This document shows, in pieces, positions 1 to 9,360 of a stretch of DNA of 20,661 bases. This DNA comes from Pelargonium cotyledonis (lineage: Eukaryota > Streptophyta > Magnoliopsida > Geraniales > Geraniaceae), in contig JAYMTA010001312.1 of the NCBI GenBank assembly GCA_036897625.1, forward strand, positions 1 through 20,661, given 5' to 3'. A program made the position numbers and the translations under genes. The notes beneath the pieces were generated by a model that saw nothing but the letters and a program-made list of their open reading frames with translations, was not told where the DNA came from and did no database searches. How positions within the stretch are numbered: position 1 is the first letter of the stretch; each line of letters begins with the position of its first letter.

Positions 1-95
1 AGGCTTTGCGTGGTGGCGGCGGGAGCGGCGGAGGAGGCGGCGGAGGGGAAGAAGCAGGGGAGGAGGATGCGACGGAGAGCGTCGATCTTGGGCAT
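1..95 (-). CDS. 5' end of an unrecognised plant gene (partial)
   Basis: The minus strand reads ATG at 95-93 followed by 31 open codons to the window edge. The peptide starts MPKIDALRRILLPCFFPS and continues into an Ala/Ser/Pro/Thr-rich stretch. A basic-hydrophobic start followed by a low-complexity Ala/Ser run could be an N-terminal targeting or disordered segment, but I do not recognise the family. The call rests on the good start context (ACC ATG C), high GC compared with the AT-rich DNA next to it, and a plausible promoter upstream (TATA at 231-238, two G-boxes at 298-325). The plus-strand frame over the same bases is Gly-rich and is most likely the shadow of this GC-rich exon. Function is unknown. 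Confidence 0.5.
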   Translation of the reverse strand, partial: MPKIDALRRILLPCFFPSAASSAAPAATTQS

Positions 96-230
96 GGTGG
101 GTTTTTCTGTTTCTTGAGTCAAGAATCGGTGGGTTTTTGGGGTTCGGATTTGGGAATTTTTCGTGGCAGAGCAAGCAACAGTACACACACTCTGTTCTTG
201 GTCTGCACTGTACTGTACTGAGCCGTGCAG

Positions 231-238
231 ATTTTATA
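231..238 (-). promoter_or_regulatory. candidate TATA box of the left-edge gene
   Basis: On the minus strand this reads TATAAAAT, about 136 bases upstream of the ATG at 95. That leaves room for a leader of roughly 100 bases. Seen by motif only. Confidence 0.45.
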
Positions 239-297
239 TTAAAGGCGGGGAGTGGAAATAGCCGTTGAGATTTTTTATTTTTGCTGATCTGTCACGA

Positions 298-325
298 CAC
301 GTGAGCAAGATACTTTTTCCACGTG
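298..325. promoter_or_regulatory. paired G-boxes (CACGTG at 298-303 and 320-325)
   Basis: Two perfect palindromic CACGTG hexamers lie 22 bases apart, about 60-90 bases upstream of the TATA candidate. The second is in the context GCCACGTGG, the strong bZIP/ABRE core. Paired G-boxes close to a TATA box are known targets of bZIP and bHLH factors in ABA, light and stress responses. Regulation of the left-edge gene is inferred. Confidence 0.5.
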
Positions 326-770
326 GCATTTGTTGTGGGGCCTGAGCTGACGGGGCTTGGACCAAGCGTCGCTTAATATTTTTGCAACGCTTTTTAGTCT
401 TTAGTGACAGTCAACATAAGTTTTTAGTCTTCAGTTTCTGTTTTATTGTAACGCTTTTCCTCAAAAATTTATTACGTTTTTGAGTGGAAAATGATTTGTT
501 AATTCATTATCTCAGAATTTACTGAGCAAGAGATGAAAATGTGGCATATAATCAGTCAAATAATTAGACGTAACATTTGGAAAATTGAAAAGTTACGTGA
601 TGTCTTATTTTGATAGTTTGATTAGCTCGATTTAGCCAAGTAAAACTACATTTAGTGATAAAAAAACGTTGTTTATAGCTTTAGTATTTGCACATAAAAA
701 CACTCATATTTGCCATTTAAAGGATGTGACCAGCTGCAATCCAGTACTGTGTACTATAGCTGACAAATTT
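326..770. other. AT-rich intergenic spacer
   Basis: No open frame of interest, no recognisable RNA gene and no clear repeat. AT-rich DNA between the promoter of the left-edge gene and the kinase relic. Confidence 0.6.
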
Positions 771-1110
771 GATTTTGGGTCGAATTTTAGTTTTTAAGCC
801 TGAAATGTGCTGAATCTTCCCGTCGCTGCAAAGGTCGATGTTTACAGTTTTGGAGTTGTGATTCTAGAAATGGTGATGGGAATTTAGTTCTCAACTTGGG
901 TGGTAGGGGATAACGAGAAACAGTTTCGGGATTGAATACAGAAGATATAGTGGATACGGGATAGGAGGGGAAGAGTTCAGCCGGAACCAAACAACCAGAA
1001 TGGTCAAAATTGGAATTTCCTGTGTCGAGGAAGATATAAGTAAGAGGCCAACAATGGATTCAACAGTTCGCGTTCTACTAGAGTGTGAAGATGAAACTGA
1101 AAGTCAATAA
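771..1110 (+). pseudogene. relic of S-domain receptor kinase, C-terminal kinase lobe
   Basis: The plus strand carries a broken copy of the end of a D-type receptor kinase. From 813 the frame reads NLPVAAKVDVYSFGVVILEM (subdomain IX), then hits TAG at 885-887. After a frame change it reads WVVGDNEK-like and EDIVDTG segments, each followed by stops. Near the end another frame gives GISCVEEDISKRPTMDS and VRVLLECEDETESQ, then TAA at 1108-1110. Gene D (18623 onward) has the same order: SCVEEDRSKRPTMDS and LLECKDETE. The left boundary is uncertain: GATTTTGGG at 771 may be the DFG codons, followed by loss of the activation segment. Stops, frameshifts and deletions make it non-functional. It lies on the strand opposite to all other family members here, so it was inverted or inserted separately. 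Confidence 0.85.
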
Positions 1111-1426
1111 CGAAGAATGTGAAGATGAATGAAACTGTCCAGTTAGTTTAACATGCAGGTAATAAATTCACGAGAAAACGTGCACCAGAGATAATAATTA
1201 TTGAAACCGAGCACTAAACATAATTCAACTGCAATAAGTTCCATGGATCCATTTATTCGATGATTGAGAGACGAATCAGAACTCAGTTTAACTACCTAAC
1301 AAACCAAAATTAACCCCTTACACAACAGCCTGCAAAATGTGCTTTGACCTAAGCATCAAAATTGTCGAATAGAGATCACAAGAACATTCTAAATTTACCT
1401 CAATTCTCCAAGTGAAGAGTGCACAG
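1111..1426. other. 3' flank between kinase relic and RER4-like gene
   Basis: AT-rich, with no coding frame. The right half is presumably the 3' UTR of the RER4-like gene on the minus strand, since a candidate poly(A) signal lies at 1252-1257. The two genes converge here. Confidence 0.5.
1252..1257 (-). terminator. candidate poly(A) signal of the RER4-like gene
   Basis: AATAAA on the minus strand, about 170 bases downstream of the TAA at 1429-1427. A fitting distance for a plant 3' UTR, but motif only. Confidence 0.4.
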
Positions 1427-4400
1427 TTACTGCACCCCACTCCATCTTGCCCAGTCCACAAATTGCATCCCACCATAAACATTATTGGCAAATCGAACAC
1501 CAACTGTAAAAGCCAGTGCAGCCGGTGGAACCTGCTTTGCAAAAGGTGACGCTTCTACCAAGCGTTCTAGGCCATTGATGACCTGGTAACGGGTATTTGA
1601 AGATACTGCAAGGAAAACACCTGCAAGATGGGAGCAGAACTAAATTAATTAGCGATTGAAAACAAAGTGAAGGCAACAGACGTTATCAAACTGAAGGATG
1701 AAGTAGCTAAATGGTATCATCAATATGATTAATAAAACAACGTCCACAAACCACAAAAATCTAGGGGTTATGCAGCACACAAAACAAGTAACTGCTTTAG
1801 AAATTGAAAACTTGTTACTTAGCTCCATAGAATTGGGAGAAAGAAAAACATACGCGAAACCTTTAGGGAACACATAACGCCAAAAAAAAAAAAAAAAACT
1901 TCGTATATTCATTACAACTTATTAAGTTCAAGATCTGTGCGTCACATTGATGCTGAAATACTATAATAAAATTAGGCAACAGCGAAAGACATACCCCAAA
2001 GAGCTGCACTCTTGATCAGAGGTGGCACCGGTATGTCCTCTTCTGATTTCTTTATGCTCCTAACATAGATAAAAGGCACAGTTAGAAATGTAGTCACATG
2101 ATAGTTGTCAAAGAAGTTAATCATGAAACAATAGCAAACACATTGCTTTTGCACATAAATCTTCAAAAGACAGTAATATTGGAGGAGCCTTTTGTGTACT
2201 AACTCTAGTTTTTGCAAAAAGGCTCTTACCCGAATTCAAACACACGACCTCAAGGTCACAAGGCAACAACCTTAACTATTGCACCAATGCTCAGCCTCAA
2301 TAACTACTACAAAAATATGCCCTCATAAAACAAGAAAAGAAGATTCAACTATTTCACATTGCACAAAGAATTCTATATTTGTCCAAATTCCAACAAATTA
2401 AAGTCACAAGTCATAAGAATCAGTTAATATGGTAACAAAAAACTTTTTTTCCTAAGCAAAAAGGAAAATAGTAAGGTTAAACAAAGAGCAAAGTTCAAAA
2501 GGAATAGAGATGGTTAAAAGCGAGGGTGCTTCATATATATTAGCAGCAAGAGCATGACTCAGCAATTGTTTGCCACACTGTGCTGCGAGTAATCACACAT
2601 TCCTGACGACGACTGTATCATTCTGATATCATAAAATTGAAAATTGAAAAGCCCTGAAATAACTTTTCAAGATGGCAAAAAAAAAAAAAAAAAAAAAAAA
2701 AAATCCGATGATGAATCAGAAGAGCCACAAACAGATACGGTATATGTGACATCTCCAGAACCCAGAGAGAGTGTACCGTTTGGCAGTCATGATCAAATTC
2801 GCAATTCCTTGGCCAATAATACCACATCCAAACCCAACTGCTCCATACATGATACCCTAAAAACAGAATGTGGACAAAAAAATAGTTCAGGAAAAAATCC
2901 AATAAGCCATTGCCAACATACCCACTATACCTGAATTAAGTTCATGTGTATGTTACCTTATAGAAGTATGTACCGATTCTCTGTCGCATGGAAAACCTAC
3001 ACCCTGGTCTTTCAGCTTCAAACACACTGTATAAGATGAACAACACTCAGGGACATAACACTTTCTTCATTAAATACTCACTGCCAGGGAGATTGTTACA
3101 CGGGTACAAGACACCATATGTTAATTAGGATAACATATAGTTTCAGAACAGTTAAGACATAAACCCAAAGACATAAGACAGAGAGAATAGAGTGAACTCT
3201 AGTCATGAACTGGAATAATAACCTGCTAGGAAGAGCATTGTAAGCATGTGTCATTCGTCCAAGGAACCCTTTAGAAACAGATGGTCGCCCAATACGAGCA
3301 TATGGTGCCAACATACCAACTAAAGCAACATTAACCACTACCCCAACCAAAAGATCTGCTACATACAACTCAAATTCAGCCCAGAAGTCTTTGCCCCGCT
3401 TTTGAACTTCCGCGAATGTTGCACAACAAGAGTCAATGACTATCTGGATCATGTTTGATCAATTAGTAAAGACATGTAAATATGCACTACCGAAATCAGA
3501 TAAATTGTTATCAAACAACAAGTAGGAGTGCATTGTCCAGTTTGCATAGAAAGCAAATGTTTGAACTGTTTTCACAACTTTCATCCATTTGTTGGGAAAG
3601 TTGTACACCAGGTCTTACAGAAGTTTATCACTTAAAATAATCAAATTGGTTAAATAATTGGTTCACTTTTATTTCCCACTCAACTGGGTGATCAATAAAT
3701 GCGCAATCAAATATACTTTTGTGTTTAGAGCACCAGTTACTCTAACAAGTAACAACAGAAGTACAAACAAATGACTTTGTTTTTCTCATTTTAGTAAAGT
3801 GTTGCACAGAAATAGAAACTTAAATATACAAGCTTAGCGTACCTCTGTTCCAATCTTGAAAAGGAAGGATGGATCAGCCAACATGCGGTTGCGAAGCATA
3901 GCCCATGTTTTAATCGCAAAGCCCAGAGGCCAGGCTGAACCCTGCAACAAGTATAAAAAATCACTACCCATAACAAAAAAAGCCAGAGTTACAGGTGCCA
4001 TCGAATTCACTACAAGTAAGTGGTACGAATTTGGATGAGGCTGTACCTGCAATTCCAAGTATCTTTCGAGAAGTAATTTCCGAATCCCCATACTCTTTGC
4101 AGCTTCCAACATGTCCGAAGGTAGAGAAGCCCCCCGCGCCTCTGTTTCTTTCATCACCTCCTCAAATGTCAAAATTGGCCCAAACTCCTCTTCTTCTTTA
4201 TCATCCCCCTTGTCCCCATCTCCATCTCCACCTCCATCTCCACCCCCTCCAGTACCATTTGGAAATTTCCCATTGCCACCATTATCATTACTATCAGTTT
4301 TCAATTCATACCTATTCTCCAAATCCCCAACCCCAACATCCATCTTCACATCAACCACCTCTTCAGAATCTGATCCAAGGCCATAACCAGACTGCAGCTC

Positions 4401-4604
4401 AGCCGGCAGCTGTGGCTCCAACACATTCATGACCACAAGCCTCTGTCTTTTCACTCTCAAGCATTGTCTGCCCCTAACACCTCTACTCAAAACTCGCAAA
4501 GACCCCACCTTTACCATGTTTCCAAATCCATACTTCCTCGACAATACCTCATTTCTCAAACTCACAACATCCGATGCTCAAACCCTCGAAGCACACCCCG
4601 CCAT
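1427..4604 (-). CDS. RER4: RETICULATA-RELATED (DUF3411) plastid membrane protein, RER4-like, with early in-frame TGA
   Basis: Seven coding exons, all with GT-AG junctions in phase: 4604-4047, 3941-3843, 3443-3223, 3026-2957, 2856-2777, 2059-1995, 1620-1427. The spliced protein contains GPILTFEEVMKETEARGASL, FLFKIGTE-IVIDSCCATFAEVQK, LGRMTHAYNALPSSVFEAER, GFGCGIIGQGIANLIMTAKR and YGGMQFVDWARWSGVQ. These are hallmarks of the plant RETICULATA family; Arabidopsis members are plastid envelope proteins affecting leaf mesophyll and vein-mesophyll pattern. A Gly/Asp/Glu-rich linker precedes the conserved domain, which has several hydrophobic segments. Oddity: from the ATG at 4604 the frame reads MAGCASRV, then TGA (4580-4578), then continues ASDVVSLRNEVLS without further stops. 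As I recall, family members begin MAGCA, so 4604 is the likely ancestral start. The next in-frame ATG (4517) would give about 399 aa with a basic, Ser/Arg-bearing N-terminus that could still act as a transit peptide. Family identity is sure; the start and full function are not. Confidence 0.9.
1882..1898. repeat. poly(A) tract of 17 in intron 6 of RER4-like gene
   Basis: Seventeen uninterrupted A on the plus strand (poly-T in the transcript sense), inside the intron at 1621-1994. Simple slippage tract or the tail of an old retroelement; no element body is recognised. Confidence 0.6.
2206..2300 (-). mobile_element. tRNA-derived SINE-like fragment in intron 5 of RER4-like gene
   Basis: Read on the minus strand, this stretch looks like the tRNA-related head of a plant SINE. 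A Box A-like segment (TGGTGCAATAGTTAAGG, about 2286-2270) is followed by GCCTTGTGACCTTGAGGTC and a Box B-like segment (GTTTGAATTC, 2241-2232). Then comes AGAGCCTTTTTGCA. The order and the phrase GCCTTGTGACC...GGTC...TTCGA-like are typical of Au-type plant SINEs as I know them. The fragment is short, diverged and lacks a clear target duplication. It lies in sense orientation inside the intron at 2060-2776. Confidence 0.55.
2677..2703. repeat. poly(A) tract of 27 in intron 5 of RER4-like gene
   Basis: Twenty-seven uninterrupted A on the plus strand, read as poly-T in the RER4-like transcript, about 75 bases into the intron from its donor. Likely hypervariable in length. The Lys-rich plus-strand frame through it is an artefact. 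Confidence 0.8.
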
Positions 4605-5175
4605 TTTGGACTCAAATCAGACAAGTCAGCAAATTATCTTCAAGGGTTTCACCAAAAACCCTAAGAATAATCAATCGCAATCTACCCAATCACGAAAAAA
4701 GAGAGTTCACAAACTGATCAGAACCTCAAACACACTCAATAATGAGCTCGAACCACTCACTCACTCACTCCAAAATTCAATCCGAAAAGTGACTCGAAAA
4801 AGCACAAACCTGCTCGAAATAAACTCCTGCGCTCCGTAATCTTCAACGATGAGGTACAAAGGAAAAATCTTTCCGCGAAAATGGAGGAAATAGCTCGAAA
4901 AACGACCGAAAATGTAGCGACTTTTTGGTAACAAACCTGTTTGGATCGAAAGAAAGTTCAGGTTACGTAGAGGAATTGGGTGGCGAGCGATTGTGATTAG
5001 TGAAAGTGATTAATAGAAAGAGAGTTTCGAGTGATTGAATGCTTCGGGACTGTGTGTCTCTCGTAGAGAGTGTGGTGTGGACTGTGGAACAGAGACGTTG
5101 TTGTCGTTTTTCACTTTAGTCCTCGATGCGGCGAAATGTCAAATTTTTGGTATTTGCAAATTGGTCCTTGTTTGG
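4605..5175 (-). promoter_or_regulatory. leader and proximal promoter of RER4-like gene
   Basis: The 5' leader side of the minus-strand gene. A telo-box (AAACCCTAA on plus, 4656-4664) lies about 52 bases upstream of the ATG at 4604. Telo-boxes are common near the start of plant genes for plastid and translation functions. No TATA box stands out. Leader length and any leader intron cannot be fixed from sequence alone. Confidence 0.4.
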
Positions 5176-5211
5176 CACGTGGGGAACCCTAAGCAAACCC
5201 TTAGGGTTTTT
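5176..5211. promoter_or_regulatory. G-box plus telo-box cluster
   Basis: CACGTG at 5176-5181 is followed by AACCCTAA at 5185-5192 and by a palindrome, AAACCCTTAGGGTTTT (5196-5210), holding telo-box cores on both strands. It lies about 570 bases upstream of the RER4-like start. A compact regulatory cluster is inferred from motifs only. Confidence 0.4.
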
Positions 5212-5923
5212 GCTATCTTGCGCATGGGACAAACTTTAGCAAGCAGTGGTGGTGGTGGTGTTGGCTCTGGTTGTATTTTTGGAGAAGAAGTGTTCATTTT
5301 GTTTCAAAGTGGTATTTAATTTAATTTTTGTTTCAATTTTTCCTAAAATTATGTAACTTTGTTTATTTTGGTCCCTTAGCAATTTGAGTTAGCTAATAGG
5401 TCTCCATTTCAAAAAGTTTTTTTTATTTTATTATTTACTTATAATGATTTTTGTATGTGTTCTGGTTTAGGTGAATGTTTTGCTCTCTGCAATCAAACAA
5501 TTCAACTCCATGGAAGAGAGCAACACAAGAAATGGAAGCTTCAATAGAGGTTAGTGCTTCCTTTTTTTGTCAAACATCAGTATCATCTGTTTTTGGAATG
5601 ACCCACAAGAAAAGATTTGATCTTTTATGTTGTGAACTACAATAGCATGAAGTTGAATGCTTGGGTGTTGAGTTCTCATACATTGATTTTGCCATTTTGG
5701 TGATTTGTTATCACAATTTCTGGGTTTTGATGTGTTGTGAGCTTTGAGCATGGTTTGTTTGAGATAAGTTGTTATATAGGGTTCTTAGTTGATTTATTGA
5801 CTGTAATTTAAGGCACAATCTAGATGATTTACAAACATTTTGTTACATATCGGATCGAAAGTTTCTCATGTATGATTTATTGAAGCAACATATAACTAGA
5901 GCATTGAGCCTTTTGCGGATTAG
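5212..5923. other. spacer between RER4-like gene and kinase A
   Basis: AT-rich, T-rich on the plus strand, with no convincing coding frame. The right end holds candidate poly(A) signals for kinase A (TTTATT at 5876-5881 and 5793-5798). Confidence 0.5.
5876..5881 (-). terminator. candidate poly(A) signal of kinase A
   Basis: AATAAA on the minus strand, about 45 bases after the stop of kinase A; a second one lies at 5798-5793. Motif only. Confidence 0.35.
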
Positions 5924-8291
5924 TCAGTGTGCAATTTCTTCATCGTTTTTTATCAGAAGCTCTACAACCTTTCTCATACTGGGCCTCGAACCAGGATCAT
6001 CTTCTACGCACTGCATCGCCACTTTCATTAACCTTTCGAGCTTCTCCTTGTTGTATTCGTGGTTCAGCTTTGGGTCGATCACTTCCTTGAGCCCGTTTTG
6101 GTCTATCTTTTGCCTTACCCAGTGTACCAGGTTGTTGTCCGGGGCTGCAGCTGTTTGGAAAGCATATGCGCTCTGTCCGCTGAGTAGTTCTAGCAGGACC
6201 ATCCCGTAGCTGTAGACATCCACCTTTGCGTCGATTCTTGAGTTCTTCATCCACTCGGGAGCTAAGTACCCTCTAGTTCCTCGAACCTTGGAAAACCCCT
6301 TGATGTCGTTTTCTTTGAATAGCATTGACATGCCAAAGTCTGCAACCTTAAGTTCGAGATCATCATCCAACAGTATGTTCTGAGGCTTTACGTCACAATG
6401 GAGAACCCATTCCAGACACTCCTCGTGTAAGTACGACAGACCCTTTGCTGTCCCAAGAGCAATGCTGTACCGCTGGTCCCATCCTAGCCTCGCGGATGAA
6501 TCTGAGAACAAGATTTTACCTAAAGACCCGTTCTCTAAGTACTCGTATATTAAAAGCTTGTGCTCGTTCTCCACGCAGAAACCCCACAGTTTCACCAAGT
6601 TCCTGTGATTGATCTTCCCTATTGTGGTCACTTCTGCCCAAAATTCTGCTTCGCCTTGCAAAACGCCTTCCAGTCGCTTCACTGCTACAACTATTCCATT
6701 CTCGAGAACCCCTTTGTAGACCGTCCCAAAGCCTCCTCTTCCTACTTCGTGTTTGAAGTTTTTTGTAGCTTTCCTCAACTCTTTATAAGTGAAGCGCTTG
6801 AAGCCCATAGCTAGTATCATATAGCCCAGATTGACCATGTCGTCGTGAGTTTGCTTTCGGAACACAAACCACCATGCTAAAGAAATGGACATAACTTCAA
6901 AGATTGCAATAGAAACAACAATCCCTGTAAGGTATTTAACGTACTGGTTTTTGTGTGGACTTCCTCGCTCATCACTGTTACCAGTAAGAATGATTTCTTC
7001 ACCTGAACAGCTTAGGTTATATGTGTGTTCCATTGCTTGTTGTGGATTAGAACTTACAACACCTCTTGGAACTTTTATATGCATAACGCTTGTTGAACTT
7101 GGCATGTAGAGACCTTTCAAGAGAGCGCTTTTGGTGTAGCATTGTCCTCGTCCGTCCGGTGCATATCCAAACCCGGTGCATCGGCAGTCACTGAGGCAAG
7201 CATTCCGGCAATATTCGTAGGAAATGCCAATACCGTAATTAGCCAATTCATATCCGAAGAAATCTGTGCTCTGAAGCTCCATCCAACTCTTCTCCATTAC
7301 ACGTCAGATTGAATAAAGGAATGCAGCCTTTGGACCAATCTGAAGGGTCGTTTCTTCTGAAACCTTCAGGGCAAGCGCAAGCGGGTTGTGGGTTGTAGAT
7401 GCATACACCATTGGCTCCGCACAATCCATGAACCTGACAAGCCGCTCCTCCACCAAACCATGAAATTTCCCAAAGCCCGGTTGAGTTATCCAGGCTATAT
7501 GATCTCAAGAGTCCGTCATAATCTAACGTTAACCGTCGCTTCGGGCCAATCCCATAGTCAGATGCATTGAACGTCAGGCTGTCACTTGATAGAAAATGCC
7601 CAATATCATCTAAAACTGCTATTCTAGTGCTGTTGTAAGGTGTTCTGCCGTTGATGAACACAGTTGCGTTTATATTGGGCCAATAGATACTTGAAATAGA
7701 AGGGCCATTATAGATGAGATTGAGTATGTTATTGTCATCATATTCGAAGTTGTAGAATCCAGAAAAGTATGTACCTTTACTTCGATTGGAGACCAAGGTT
7801 GTGTTCTTGGTAAGAGGCTGAGATGGAAGGAGCGTGTCCGTGGGGAAGGCAAAGCTCTCCCAAATGAACTGCTTCGCCTGCTCGTTAAGAACAAGATTCC
7901 CCGTGTCGAGAAGTTGAGCTTCTACATCAACATCTGAGAGTGTGTTGGTAGACCAAGCTATCGAACCATCTTCATCAGTCAAGACTAGGTTGCCATTTCT
8001 CATAAGAGTGAGTCTTGATCTCTTTCCACTCACCGGATTGTCTCTGTTAGCCATCCAAACAGCTGTTTTGTCAATGGAATTAGTAAACCAGATTGAATAG
8101 CAATAGGTGTTGTCTCCCACCTTGTAAAATCCGCTAGAAAACGTCCCATCTGGCGAAACCAAGATGTCGTTCGGCTTCTCAACAGCCAAGAAGCTTCCAC
8201 GGCGCAAGCTTGGCAATCCTTGTGATCCTGCTAGAGCCCAATCCGCTATAGGTACAAACAGCAGTAGAATGAGAAAGTGAGAAGCTCCCAT
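5924..8291 (-). pseudogene. kinase A: S-domain (G-type lectin) receptor kinase broken by one frameshift
   Basis: A single-exon gene in two open halves. From ATG 8291 (context ACC ATG G) runs 347 codons: signal peptide (MGASHFLILLLFVPIADWAL), B-lectin, S-locus glycoprotein domain and the EGF-like cysteines of CQVHGLCGANGVC and CACPEGF. After CNGEE the frame shifts, and the rest continues in another frame to 5924: PAN/apple (TDFFGYEL, CRNACLSDCRC), membrane helix (YLTGIVVSIAIFEVMS), then kinase with GRGGFGTVYKG, VAVKRLE, HCDVKPQN, DFG and APEW. Against gene C, bases near 7283-7290 are two short (net 2-base loss), and this is the only lesion. HCD marks a non-RD kinase. As read, translation would give a secreted lectin-SLG-EGF protein without membrane helix or kinase. 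It is otherwise so well kept that the break is recent, or an assembly error. Confidence 0.85.
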
Positions 8292-9360
8292 GGTGGGTCT
8301 TAGAGAGGTTTAGATTTTGGCTCTGGCTGGATGATTCTGAAATGGTAACGGCATTAGAGCATCTTATGCTTTTTCCATACACAAGACTAACCGTATTCAA
8401 GTCTATTTTCTGACTGAATATTAGAGAACGAAGAATCATTTTAGCCTCCACTAGCATTTACTAAATAATAAACAGTCACTGCCAATTAAGTCTTAGAACT
8501 AAATTTGATTAACTGTATAAAATCTGAAATGTCCCTTGACTATCTCCAGGTCCTCCACCACTTGCTACCTGTAAGGACCAGTTCCACTTTGCAGTTTGTA
8601 TCTTCTGAACTTTTTTTATTAAATGATATGGTTTTGGTTGTAGATAGTCAACTCAACTGTCGTTTTCTGATTTTGTTTCCTTGATATATCATGTTGTTGG
8701 CTTACTATTTTTTCTGATTGAATACTGTGAATGGAGATTCCGAGAATATATGAGGCACTAGTATTTGCTAAATCTTTCATTTCGTCATTGTCTGAATATA
8801 TAGCAATCGAAAATTGAGCAACTCATTCTATTCTGTTTCCTGATTGAATATCAGAGAATGGAAATTTTTATGTCTAGCATTTACTAAACCATTTTCTCAT
8901 TGTCAATGTAGATATAACAATTAAAAGTTGACTAATTGCATGAAGCTTGAAGTGGAGGCTTACAACATGACCATCTCCAGGTCCTTTACCACTTGCTATC
9001 TTATCTCCTGAACTTGTTATTATTGAAAGGCTTGGTTTTGGCTGTGTATTGTCAACTCAACTGTCATTGTCTGATCTGGTGGCTTGGGTACATCATTTTG
9101 TTGCCTAGCTATAATTCTGATTGAATGTTACAGATGTGTAGATTCTCTGAATGTCCACTACTATTTACTAAATAGTGTTGCTGCGTCCAATCATGAAGTG
9201 GCGGCTACAAATTTGCTTGTTTGATTTCGGACAAGATAACATGAGGGTTTGTTTGTTTGACTTCCTCGAGATTCTCCGCCACTTGATATCTGCTTCTCCT
9301 GAACCTTTTAGTTGAATGATCCAGTTTTGGTTGTTGAAAGTCAATCCTACTCTCTTTTCG
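8292..9360. repeat. degenerate tandem repeats upstream of kinase A (about three copies)
   Basis: Three related blocks follow each other at uneven spacing (about 400 and 290 bases). Shared anchors: TATCTCCAGGTCCTCCACCA (8541), ATCTCCAGGTCCTTTACCAC (8973), ATTCTCCGCCACTTG (9271). Next come CTGAAC...TTGGTTTTGG-like segments (8605, 9008, 9299), then GTCAACTCAACTGTC (8647, 9051), then CTGATTGAAT and a TAGCATTTACTAAA-like segment. The TAGCATTTACT part also occurs upstream of gene C (17117-17127), so the unit is the promoter-proximal region of A/C-type genes, multiplied upstream of A. Confidence 0.65.

Noticed and set aside
6..221. Gly-rich plus-strand frame at the left edge
   Set aside because: The minus strand gives a better start context and an upstream TATA box and G-boxes; the Gly run is the complement of its Ala/Ser/Pro codons.
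2644..2934. Plus-strand frame with a poly-Lys run followed by an acidic stretch
   Set aside because: It is made by the 27-base poly(A) tract and then crosses exon 5 of the RER4-like gene antisense; its composition follows the tract, not a protein.
4111..4386. Ser/Pro-rich plus-strand frames opposite RER4-like exon 1
   Set aside because: They are antisense shadows of the Gly/Asp/Glu-rich linker codons.
3834..4565. Continuous 243-codon minus frame as a single-exon gene
   Set aside because: It runs through intron 1 (3942-4046) only because that intron is stop-free; splicing to 3941 joins the conserved RER motif, and the listed start is GTG, not ATG.
5471..5550. Possible small plus-strand exon (AG before 5471, GTTAGT after, ATG with MEESNTRNGSFNRG)
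   Set aside because: Splice-like ends occur by chance in AT-rich DNA; no neighbouring exon or recognisable protein supports it.
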